This document shows positions 1-24,000 of a DNA stretch of 64,000 nt, piece by piece. Positions within the stretch are counted from its first letter, which is position 1; each line of letters opens with the position of its first letter. The stretch is taken from positions 1 to 64,000 of the forward strand of contig JANPWX010000545.1 of NCBI GenBank assembly GCA_024734555.1, written 5' to 3'. Both the position numbers and the translations under genes were made by a program. Below the pieces are notes generated by a model, which was not told the origin of the DNA, did no database searches, and saw nothing but the letters and a program-made list of their open reading frames with translations. This DNA is from Trochalopteron elliotii (taxonomy: Eukaryota > Chordata > Aves > Passeriformes > Leiothrichidae).

Positions 1-360
1 TCGGCTCGGTTCGGTTCGGTTCGGTTCTGTGGGCGCACGGCGGGGCCGCGCCCCGGGCTGTGCGCGGCCAGGGGCTGGGGGATCCTGCGGGACCTCGCCG
101 GCGCAAATCTCCGCTAAGCCGTCTGCTAAAGTTACGGGACGATGGATGCCGTGGTTAAACGTCTTCGCTTTTTTATCTTTTTTATTTCTTTCCCTTTTTT
201 ATTTTTTTTTTTTTCCCTTTGACGCTTGAGTGTGTTTTGGCGTTTTTCGATCCCGGTAGGCTCCGGCACTCTCTCCTTTACTCCTCTCCGCATGTGTGAG
301 CGTTTCTGTGTACGTGGTCTGAGTTTCGGATTCCCTGTGGAAACAGAGAACCAGCCCTCG
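1..360 (+). promoter_or_regulatory. UGP2: CpG-rich segment, probable UGP2 promoter or 5' exon edge
   Basis: The first 150 or so bases are GC-rich with many CpG dinucleotides, unlike the AT-rich intron sequence that follows, and scattered CpGs continue to about 360. It begins with a short run of CGGTT-type pentamers (1-27). This is the usual look of a vertebrate CpG-island promoter, and it lies 5 kb before the first recognisable UGP2 coding exon. I could not find a convincing first exon with a good donor here, so the transcription start may lie inside this segment or left of the window. Assignment to UGP2 is an inference from position. Confidence 0.5.
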
Positions 361-3117
361 AGAGGTCATTTTTAGGAAGAAAAACTACTTTGCTGCATTG
401 CCGTTGCAGTTTTCTTTTCCTGTATTCATCGTGGTGCGGGTGTGCTTTTTGGTCATGAAATACGTGCCTATAGGGTTCCTTAGCATAAATCCACGCGGGC
501 CTATCAACAAATGTAATGCTGCCTGCAGAAGGAACATGAGGAGGTCTTTTGCTATGCAAACTTGAGTGTTGCAGGCACCTGAGGGCCTTGGCAGGCTCTG
601 GGAAATCACTGTTCCTCACACAGTGGATGTCCAGGGGTGGACAGTGCTGGCTGTGTGAAGGCATCACCTGTCTGCAAATGTCCTGTGACACCTGGGCAGG
701 AAAGCAGGCAGCTGGAGGAGGAAAGTGTTTCCAGCACTGTTGCTCAACGCTCGGAAAGTTATCAAGCTAAGCCGTTGTGAAGTTGGGTAGGAAAATAGTT
801 TGCTAATTGTTTCTTTTAAAATGGAATTGGCTTATCTCAGACCGCTGCCGAAGGTAGCCATCTTGCAGAGAAGTGGTGTTATTCCTGAAACGGGAAGCTG
901 TAGAAACTTATGTCAAGATCATAATTGGCTTTTAAAATATTACCAGAGATTTGACGATCCTGAAAGCCTTAAAAAAAACCAAACAAAACCCAAAACCCAT
1001 CCGCACTTCAGATACTCTTTTGGCAGGCCAATGGTACTAAAACATACTGTCCTGTCAAGTTGTAATTTTAGCATGGGGATCATCTGCTAAACTGGGAAAT
1101 TCAGCTGTGTCTGACTGGAACACCTCAACTCTTGGTGTGTGCAGCTGGCAAGAACAGCTTCCTAGGCTGCAAATTTCTGAGTTAGCTCAGGCTGATGTGC
1201 TCATCTGTCAAGAAGAGTCAGAGCATAAAGGTTTCACTTCACGTATGCTTCAGTCCAGCATATGCTGGCATATTTTGCCTCTAGTAGTAGTAGGAAAGTG
1301 TTTGTAGAGGCTGAGTGGGTTATGTTCAGTTCTAAAATTCCAAGTTAGTGTTTGTTAGCATTGCACGTTATGGTGTGGGTATTTAAAGAGACTTTTTATC
1401 CTTGCCAGAGATAAAAATTGCCTTGAACTTTATGCGGAATTGTTGGAAGTTAAGGCATCCACTCTACCCTGAGCACAGAGTTCAAGGATAGAGCATTTAA
1501 ACTTTAGCTGAGTGTTGTAACTTACTGGCCACCCTTCTTGGTTTTTATGTGCTAGTCTGGCTCCAGGGAGACCTAAATAATTTTCTGCTGTAGGTCTCTG
1601 TGTATGCTTACTTGGATTGCAAAAGTAATCACAACTCATAACCCTCAGCCCAAGAGATTCCCTACTTTTTCAAGAGAGACGTTCTTGCCTGACTTGTCCC
1701 ACAACTCCCTCCTGTGCTGCCTCCTTGTACACCCAGTACCAAGGCAGTGAAGTTTTCTGAGTGAATTAATGAACGAAATTAATCAATCTTAACATTTTCT
1801 CTGCCTTTAACGTAGGATAAGAGGAAGGACAGCAGAAAGGAAATATGTGCAAGCCCCTCAGTAAGAGGTGACCACTGGTGTGTTCTTGTGCAGTTTTCCT
1901 GAGGAAATCTGCCCCATGATATTGTTTCTGGTAGTGTACAAAGTCCTCCTTTCTATTTGCTCGCCCTGATATACCACGATTTGTTTTTTTTTCATACGTC
2001 AGTTATAAAATGAGGCATCATAAACCTGCCAGGACTCTTCTGTGTGCTGTAGCTCGTGCTGTGAGGGCAGGGGCCAGGTTAGCAGTCAGAGCAGAGCACA
2101 AAAGCCTGCTAGAAATAACAGTGGGTGGGGGCAGGAGGAGTTGGAGTGAAATTCTCCACAAGTCCAACACACACCGTGAACTTGACTGACGTGCCAGCCT
2201 GTCTCTGCTGCTTGGAGGAGCACTTTCTACCAAAAGCATTAAAGTCAGATATCCTGGTGTGGTCATTTTTGCAAAGCCCAGCGTTCTCCCAAGTCCCAGC
2301 TCTTTAGTCATGCTCTTGTGGTCTGTGCTCATTTCCTGTGTGGGCAGGTCCCCCAGGAGCCTTCCGCTGCCTTATCCCACCCTTTTCTTACCTCCTGATG
2401 AGCGTTCAGGAGCGCTGGTTTCATAAAAGCAGGCTCGGGCTGAAATGTGAGGCACTGGTTGCGAAATACCTTGGAAAAGGCGTTTCTTTTTCAACGTCAT
2501 TTGGGGTTTTCTGGTCACATGTGTCCCTGGAAATCTCTTCCCGCGATTTTCCAGCACCTCCAGCCTCCCATCGGATTTTTCGAGGCGCGGTTACTACTTT
2601 TCATTATGGTCTTAGGAAATCTTTAGTTGCCTGCAGGAAAGAACTGCTTTCAGATATGCAGTTGCACTGGCCTTTCCACTTCCTTGTTGCTGCTGAGTGA
2701 AAAGGGAAATCAGTCTTCACCCGGGCTGTTAAATTCAGCTGTAGTTTGTGCTAAAAGACTGCACTTGTCTTTCTGGCAGCCACAGGCTGAGATGTGTGAA
2801 TACCAGCTCCTTCCCAAAAGCTCTGAGGGGTTGCAGGACCCACTAGAGCCAAATTCACTCATCTCATGCACCAGTACTGCTTTGGGGAGCCTTTAGAGAG
2901 TGCAGCCCAAGTGCTGGTGGTCATTTCCAAGACAAATCCTCAAAGCCTCTCTCACAGTGGCACGTTAAGAGCAGAAGAGCTGTCACTTGCTGTTTCTCTC
3001 TGCTCTTAGTTACAGTATTCACATTCTTACCTATGAGAATAGATACTTTTCTTTCACCCGGTAAGCACCTGTTTTTATGGACTCCAGCCATGTCCTTCCT
3101 CTCTCTTTCCCTGCAAG

Positions 3118-3144
3118 AATAATAATAATAATAATAATAATAAT
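3118..3144. repeat. (AAT)9 microsatellite
   Basis: Nine perfect AAT units in the UGP2 5' intron. Likely length-polymorphic; no function is suggested. Confidence 0.95.
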
Positions 3145-4121
3145 TGAAATTTCAGCACTAGCAATTCTCTGTCTGAGCCACCGTGTCCTGACACGTTGGG
3201 TCTGGATGAGGCCGAGGGGTGGCAGTAATTAATAAATGTTAAATGTAAAACCTAAATACCCCCCCAGTGCTGATGGTTCAGTAAGAGCTGTCCCATCCAG
3301 CTGCTGCTCTGCGTGCCTGGTGTTGGAAAAAGCAACAGGTCTGCTTTGCTTTCCTGTGAGGATGTTAATGATCAAATGTGTTTAGCATTTACTCATTCAT
3401 TTTGTGAAGAACTTAGAATATTACAGAAAAAAAAGTCCCCTAAACTAGGACATTGTCATATATTTACTGTTACGATGCCATTTTATCTCGATTTGTGATG
3501 TTGCTCAGTCTCTAAGTGCTCTTTTTTTCTGATAGAGACACAAGTCTTTTGGCTAATATGAGCAGAAGAAAAACTTTTCCTACTTACATTCCCACTCCCT
3601 CAGCCCCAGTGTGTTCCACGCACGACTGAAGGCCTCTGCTGAGACTTGGAGTTCCTTATGAGATGTGTTGCATCACACTGGGAGGTTCAGATGTCTTACA
3701 GGCCTGCCAGCTGTGAGAAATGGCCACTGTTGTTGCTGTAGCAGAAATATTATTTTAACAGGGTCTATTATAACATGTTGCAGGATTAGAAACATCTTAA
3801 AGCATCTCCTGGCAGTTGTTTCTGTGTGCATCACCCCAAAGGGCAGGAATGAAGGGAATACTTGTAGCAGTTTGGAGCCTGTACAGACCTCCTTGTTTTT
3901 CTGTAGGAAAAAGTGCTTCCTGGTGGAGAGCTGCCTGTGTTTGTACACATTTGACCCGGAAAGATAATGCCTGACAGGCTTTCAGCTCTTACCTGCTTTT
4001 ACTACTAAATGAAGCATTTGATTTAAAAAAGGGACCTATTGTTCAGTGTACTGTTCATCTTGAGCTGGTGTTTTCCCGTGTTGCACCACACATACTATGT
4101 GCACTGCAGCACTTGTCTGTC

Positions 4122-4143
4122 TTTTTTTTTTTTTTTTTTTTTT
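4122..4143. repeat. Poly-T run (22)
   Basis: A run of 22 T followed by a C/T-rich stretch in the UGP2 5' intron. It may be the tail of an old retroposed copy read from the opposite strand, but no body is recognisable. Confidence 0.8.
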
Positions 4144-5251
4144 CCTCTCTCCCTCCCCTACCTGCAAAACAGTGCAGTCAGGAAAATGGCTTCTGTGGGC
4201 TTCAAAGCAAGGATTAGATACTGTCACTGAGGCTGAGGCTGTGGAATACTTTGCTTAGAAAAAGAAAATAAAATCAAAATTGCGTTAAAAATGAACAGTC
4301 TCTGGCTTTCTTAGACACTCTCAATAGAAGAGCCTTTTAATGCCTGTTCTCAATAAGTAGACTTTAAATGCAGGTTCCTCTTCTAACAATGTTTTCAGTC
4401 AGTGTCTCTCTGTTCACTTGTAAAGTTCCCTCCTGTCCCTTTTTTTTGCACTGGTATTCAGGGTGTTTCTAAAATCCAGCTATATTTGGCAATACATCAC
4501 TCTGTGTTACAGGGAAGTGATCACTCAAGGGATTTGGCAGAAATTAAATTAACTGAGGTCTTTAGAGAACATACTCAGAATGTCTTTTGAGAATACCCTG
4601 GCTTCCAATGCTTTCTGTTGGAAAATAAAGTCGTGTTCTCTCCTGGTTCTTTCTGCAGGGTGGACTTTATAGAATGTTTGTGTGTTTACTCTTTTTCACG
4701 TTTGTGGAGTTTATCACTTTCAAAAAACAAAACAAATGCTGAAGTGATAGACAGCCCAATTTTCTAGGTTGCTTAGTAACTGAAGTGCATGCTGTAGTGT
4801 GAAAATACTCATGACAAAGTAAGGGAATGTTTGCTGGAACAAACAGAAGATCCTGTGAAAGTGCACTGTATAAATAATTAAAGCCTGTGTGGAACAGAGG
4901 GATACCTTCAGTCACAATGTTCTACATAACTTTTCACTAAGAAAATGCTTCTTTTTCACACTTCTGCTTGCTAAAGTGTGTTGATGCACTAGGATGTGAC
5001 TTCTCTGGCAAAAAAGTGCCGTGCTGCAGATTTTTGGATGCTTCTTGAGATGGACCATTGGTCCTTTGGGGTAGTTTTGGAGGAAGGGTTATTATTCTTT
5101 GGGCCCAGTTTAAGATCTGTTCCCCAAGTAACCAGGAACAAAAACTTCAGCTTCCTGGAATGAAAACACAGTGATAAAACAAGGTGGGATTCTATGAGTT
5201 TATCAGTCTTTTTAAAGAAAATCAAAGGCTGTTTGCAGTCTAAATAAGCTC

Positions 5252-5277
5252 TTTTTTTTTAAAAAAAAAATTTTTTT
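5252..5277. repeat. T9-A10-T7 homopolymer block before the UGP2 exon 2 acceptor
   Basis: Three consecutive homopolymer runs, T then A then T, sit 18-43 bases upstream of the acceptor. The A run is complementary to either T run, so the acceptor's pyrimidine tract could pair with its neighbour in RNA. Homopolymers are also prone to assembly length errors. Confidence 0.9.
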
Positions 5278-5309
5278 CTTTTGTTTTTATTGAAGATTTC
5301 AGCCAAGCA

Positions 5310-18886
<13,577 letters not shown>

Positions 18887-19663
18887 GTCCAGCAGAGGGC
18901 ACAGGGCTGGGGCTGCCCTGCCAAGCCAGCCCCGTCCTGGAAAGAACCTTTTAAGCATTAGAAAATCTAAGTACACAGAGGGCCTATGCTTTGTCATCTT
19001 CACAGTACCCCTGCAGTATTAATTTCGAATTAATTTCTCTTGCTTATCTTTAAGCAGCCACAATAAAGCGCCGTGGATGTGCGTAAGTAACGCTTCAGTC
19101 CTTAAAAGAGATTCTGTAACTCAGTTAATATAACCTTGAAGTGCAATACTGTTTGTCTCTCCTGGGAAGATGGACAGATCTTCTTTGATAAGAAGGTTCA
19201 AGAGGCTCGGCCTCGACCATTTCAGTAGTTTTGAATTGCTTGTAACTGCAGAAATAAAGCTGTGAAGCAATCCAAGTGGGACAACATGGTTGGCAACTCC
19301 TGTGACGTTTTAGGAAGGCACAGTTGAAAAACCAAAAGTTTCACTACTGCTAAACAGGCTCTTAAAACCCTGTATTTCATGTGCTCACAAGCTGTAGCCC
19401 TCTTCAACCCCCTCCCCCAAAGTACAAGTGGGATGTTCTATCCCAGCTGTACGTCGAGGTACTGGGGTAAGGCTGTCAATACCTCCATTTCCGTATCGTG
19501 AGAGTGGGAATCATCCGTGTTCCAAACTTGCCCAAAGAATCCAATACTTGACAAAAATGCCTCAGTAGCCACGTGTGGTGTTTGCTTTTTCACATCCCAT
19601 TTAAGACTGGATCTCCTGTTGATATCTTAAATCTTTGATCTGCCCTCTTTTTTTTTTTTTTTC

Positions 19664-19669
19664 AATAAA
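19664..19669 (+). terminator. UGP2: UGP2 alternative poly(A) signal AATAAA
   Basis: Canonical hexamer directly after a T-rich run; cleavage would fall near 19685. Earlier AATAAA copies are at 19062-19067 and 19253-19258. Confidence 0.55.
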
Positions 19670-19861
19670 TGGATCACGTTGACTACACCTATGTTCATAT
19701 TGTCACAGCCATGTATGTTAATTTATCTTCTCTTGAGTTTCTAAATTTGTACAGGAATCGAAAATCCCTGTCCCTGATCACTATTGATTTCTTAATGTTT
19801 CTCTTGTATTTACATGCAGACAACTTTATTTTATAAGCTTAGTATAACACTGGTATGTATC

Positions 19862-19867
19862 ATTAAA
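19862..19867 (+). terminator. UGP2: UGP2 distal poly(A) signal ATTAAA
   Basis: ATTAAA with a T-rich stretch just downstream. It is the last hexamer before the convergent VPS54 signal and would place cleavage at about 19880-19895. Chosen as distal end by position; use is not proven. Confidence 0.6.
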
Positions 19868-19903
19868 GAAGTTGGTCTTTAAAAACAACTGTGATTTTAG
19901 AGC

Positions 19904-19909
19904 TTTATT
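19904..19909 (-). terminator. VPS54: VPS54 distal poly(A) signal AATAAA
   Basis: TTTATT on the plus strand reads AATAAA on the minus strand. Cleavage 10-25 bases downstream would fall at about 19879-19894, inside the predicted UGP2 end. Confidence 0.5.
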
Positions 19910-20409
19910 TTGACTGACAGTGAATGACAGGTCAGCACACCTGGCTGAGGGCACCACAGGCACACACACACACACACTGCAGCAGAGACCATTCCATCAG
20001 ACATGATCAGCTCAGGGTTAGGCACAGAGGGGTGAGGTGAGAAATGCAGGCACTTGGACTGAGCCTCCAGTCTGTTCAAGGTAGTATTAAAAACTCTGAA
20101 ATACAATGATTTCAGCTCCACTCTCCTTAAGGGTGCAGCCTTTTTTATAAGCAGCTTAAAAACTTTAAAAGTTCTTCCTGCCCTGTTCTTTGTGTTCCTG
20201 TCCATCCTCACACCAGCCTTGTTCCCCCAGGAGCCCCACTGCCACCCTGGCACTGCTAACCAGGGTCAGCTCACTCTTTCCCACAGGGAATTGCTTTGAG
20301 GAACTGGCCCTTGCTTAGAAAATCTTCAGCTTTTATGTCCTGAGAAATCCCCTGGAACAGGACTGCTCCCTAACAAAGCTGAATCCTAGATGCCAGCAAT
20401 CAAAAGACA

Positions 20410-20415
20410 TTTATT
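20410..20415 (-). terminator. VPS54: VPS54 proximal poly(A) signal AATAAA
   Basis: Minus-strand AATAAA about 490 bases after the stop, in an AT-rich block. It would give a shorter 3' UTR of roughly 0.5 kb and is the stronger candidate of the two by surrounding sequence. Confidence 0.6.
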
Positions 20416-20907
20416 TATATAAAGTTCTGTAAAAAAATAAATTTTAGAACAGCATAGTTTCATAGAGAAAAAAACATTTTCTACAGAGTTCCAACTGCCA
20501 AGATTTTTTATATTGTACCATCATTAAATAAGGTGGGACACCATGTGGATTTCATTGCACTAGAAGAAATGCAAAGCATCTTTTTAATATAAAGATATAC
20601 AGAGCATTCTAGACAACTACAGCTGTGTTACAGCTATGTGTTCTTTTGGATTTGGTCCAAAGAAACCTGAGTCTGTTTCCAGAGAGAATGAAAAAACATT
20701 GCACAGACAGCTGATCACTTGTTTCTTGCTGAAGGACACAGGGAGGATTCTCTCCCTGCAGCTCCCTCTGGGTCTAAGCTCCCCCAACTCTCAGTCCTGC
20801 CCTTTTCCTGGGGCTCTGGGCTCAAGGATTCACCTCACTCTTGTCACACTGCTGAGAAGGAAGTCAGGCTGTTGTCAGAGCCAAGTGACTGCTCCCCAAA
20901 TGGATTA

Positions 20908-21013
20908 TCACCTCTTCTGCTCCCAGATTTCAGCCATGTTTAGATCTAAGTTGTTAAGGCCTTTCAGAGCTTGAAGGTTTCCAGTGTAAAAAGCCACATC
21001 TGAAGTCACCAGC
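20908..21013 (-). CDS. VPS54: VPS54 last coding exon, residues 936-970 and stop
   Basis: Starts with the third base of a Gly codon after CTGCAG, encodes LVTSDVAFYTGNLQALKGLN and ends LDLNMAEIWEQKR with TGA at 20910-20908. The codon for the wobbler-equivalent leucine is at 20943-20941. Confidence 0.97.
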
Positions 21014-24000
21014 CTGCAGTGAAAACACACAAGGTTAGAAAGTGACCCCATCACATCACCTGGAGTGCCTGGACAGGGTTTGTCCAGGACAATAAAAGTT
21101 CTAATACAATAGAATTATTGCCACAATAAAAGTTCAAATCCTACGCCTGGATTAGATAATTTAAGTATCAGTTCAAACCTCAATGCTATGGCTGTGGTTT
21201 ATTTTACAGCAGTGATCATCCATAACAGGATTACTGCTTGGTGTAAAACCAGTTGTAGGGAAGGGAGATCAAACCATGAGTTCAGAAAACTCAGCAGGAA
21301 TTAGGCATTTAAAACTTCTATTCTCTTGCTGCAATCCCAGGCTTATCTAGACTTAAACCCCCAATTCCATTCCAAGTAAGAATACTAATTATTGCAACAT
21401 TAACTTCTGTATTCTAGAGGGTAATGATTCTGTGATTCTAAGATTAATGTAAAAAGCAACTGAAGAGCACAACAGCTGTATTGTTTGTAACAGTTCATAC
21501 AGAATTAAAATCCCTCAGATACTGCTGAAACATGTCAGGGATCATGAAGCTTCTTGCTGCATTTACATAGTAAGAAAGTTAACCAGGATTCCCAGGCCTG
21601 GATTTTTTACTATTATTACAGAAACAAGCAGTTTAAACAGAATGAGGAGCAGAAAACCATGTTAAAAATCTGCTCAGTGAAAACTGCTGAACAGGGTTTG
21701 ATGTTCCCCTTCTGAAACAGCCCCAGCTCCTTCAGAGATGAGTCTGAAGCACAAAACTGCTGCCATCAGTCCTGAGTGCTGGGAAACACCCCCAGAATGT
21801 CACCAGGAGCCCCTGCCCCAACCCTCCTGTCCAAAAAGGATCACAGCACAAGGACAGAACAAGACCAGGATGAAGACAGATGGACACAGCACCGTGTTTG
21901 GGACTGGAAATCCCAGTGAGAAACACCCTGAGCACATCCAGGGGCTCTCCCTTCAGCTCTGGGGCTGCAGTGGATACTCTGAACTTGGTGACAAACACCT
22001 TTATAAAGCACCAAAGGCAATGGAATGTCACCTTGTGAACACACCACACAGCTGAGATAAACCCTTGCACCAAGCACAAGGAGGAATGCACATAAGCAGG
22101 AGAAACAACAAGGAACTGGAAAGGAACAAAACTTTCACTCCAGTGACATTTGAAACATCATCAAACTTCCCTCTCTGCCTTCTGCAGCCTAAGACAATCT
22201 TCTTGCACGTGGGTAGGCCCAGGAGTTTCATTCACCTCTGTTACACTGCAAACACCTCACTGCCCCCAGGTCATCAGGAGCAATTAAAAACTCCAACTGA
22301 CAACATAATTAAGCTTGCAAGAGGCTTTTCCTGGGAGGTGGGGAGAGCAGGCACAGCCAGGCCCCTCTCTCAGGACAGGCACTGCTTGGGGATGGAGTGG
22401 GCTGTGGCAGGGAAGGGGAAGAGCTCTGTGAGCCATAATCTCTGCTTCAGATCTAGTTCTGCTCTAAAAACCATCCCTGCAGAGCTGCCCACTGCACAGA
22501 TGAAACACTGCTCCCTCCTATTTTTACTCTGCCAGCACCATGAGTCACCATCCACGTTTCAAAACTGCTCCAGGAATCACACAATTCCTGCTAATTAAAC
22601 TGTGCCTGCTGCTGTCACTCAAAGGGAGGGAAAGCAGTCCATGAGCTGAGGACACCTACAAGCAGGTTTCCAGTCTGATAATGTCCAGCTCCCAGTTGGA
22701 TTGCACTCCCAGTTACTGTGGGATGGCACACATGGTGTCCTTTACTGTCAGAAAGCTCCAAATGGAACGTGTTTAAAACATGGAGCTGTTACTCTGCAGT
22801 CACAGCTCCCTGGCAGGAGACAATTCCTGCTTATTTAAACCTTGTGAAAGGAGGGAAGAGCCCCAGCTCACCCATTCAGAGGTCCTCCATCATTGACCAC
22901 GTTGAGGTGGGCCAGCTGCCTCTTGAGGTGCAGTTTGTAGCTTGCATTAATTCGTAGGAACAACATCTGGAAAAAACAAACCACAAGCAGCAGAGTGAGG
23001 AGCTGTGCCCATGCTCACATCACTGCCCCCAGAGGGGAAACACAACACCCTCAGCCACTGACTTTCACTTTTGGTTTTGCAGCTCATGTGATTCCTTCCT
23101 TCTGCCAGTGCTTTGGCCTCACCTTTCTGGCCACTTCCTTTGGAACATGAACTTTTCTCCTAAAAAATCCCTTTCCTGTGCTAGAAGGGGCTATTTGATC
23201 TAATGTGAAAGAGAAATGACAACTTGTATTCAGTGACTGGATTGGTCCTTCCTGTCTTTAAGATTTGCAATTCTGCAGTAGCAATGACTGCAGCAAAAAT
23301 CCTACAAAAGCACATCTGGTATAATGTGGGTGTGTTAATACATTTAGGGATTTTTGGAAGCCACTGATTCTGAGCAGTGTTACAGAATAATCCTCTCAGA
23401 GGGCTGCTCTCAAGGCCCCAAAGTGTTGCCATTTGCACAGCATTTCAGCACTAATTCCTGGATTGCCATCTCTAGACATGAAAAGGCAGCTCAAAATCCT
23501 GAAATCCATTCTTTTTGTGTGCCTCACTGCTCTCCCAACACACTGGAATACTTCCTTCAGCTCAGCCCAAGCTGTCCTTGTGACTGCTGCCAAGCCCTTT
23601 AACGTGTGGGTTTCACCAGGACTCAAAAAAGAATTCCCCTCTCCCCAGATAAAGCCTCTCCTTGTTCCCAGAAGTCCATGAGCAAGTGAGCTGTGAGATG
23701 AAGCTCAAAAATAACATTCACCTGAGTTTGCTCCTCAGGAAGGAGATCATATATAGCTTCATGCATCTTTGCCATTTGCTTGCAGATATTCCTGAAGCAT
23801 GCTGAAGGAACAGGGGCTTTCACTTCATACTGGAAATAAACACAAAACCAGTTAACTCCTTTCTGCCACTGAGAAATGGTTTATGTAGGAGACAGCCCCA
23901 ACAGCCACCTGGGGCTCTGATTTGCTAATAATTGTCAGGAATCAAGATCCATTTAGCACACCACAAATTAAAAGGGTGGCTGGGCATGATCTGATCCAGC

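Larger units (their letters stand above)
361..5295 (+). other. UGP2: UGP2 5' intron
   Basis: About 4.9 kb of non-coding sequence between the CpG-rich left edge and the first recognisable UGP2 coding exon. It holds an (AAT)9 microsatellite near 3118, a 22-base T run near 4122, and a T/A/T homopolymer block at 5252-5277 just before the exon 2 acceptor. A small cluster of CpGs sits at about 2460-2590. The open frames here are short, lack recognisable domains and do not join to the gene. I saw no exon for the human-type N-terminal extension. Confidence 0.6.
18887..19890 (+). other. UGP2: UGP2 3' UTR
   Basis: About 1 kb after the stop. Candidate poly(A) signals are AATAAA at 19062, 19253 and 19664 and ATTAAA at 19862. 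A 17-base run of T/C-rich sequence precedes the 19664 signal. The end at about 19890 is inferred from the last signal; shorter isoforms ending near 19085, 19275 or 19690 are equally possible from sequence. Confidence 0.75.
19885..20907 (-). other. VPS54: VPS54 3' UTR
   Basis: About 1 kb between the VPS54 stop and the UGP2 end. It contains a short CA run (19961-19977) and AT-rich sequence around 20410-20600. The true end depends on which poly(A) signal is used. Confidence 0.65.

Noticed and set aside
291..330. ATG followed by codons reading roughly MCERFCV, resembling the human UGP2 long start MSRFVQ
   Set aside because: Only a loose resemblance, no usable donor in the right phase follows, and the frame meets a stop; treated as coincidence.
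2400..2590. Minor CpG cluster as an alternative UGP2 promoter
   Set aside because: Too few CpGs and no exon with a good donor nearby; noted in the intron entry only.
22065..22598. 177-codon plus-strand open frame
   Set aside because: Intronic, antisense to VPS54, no start context, domain or repeat-derived coding match; chance ORF.
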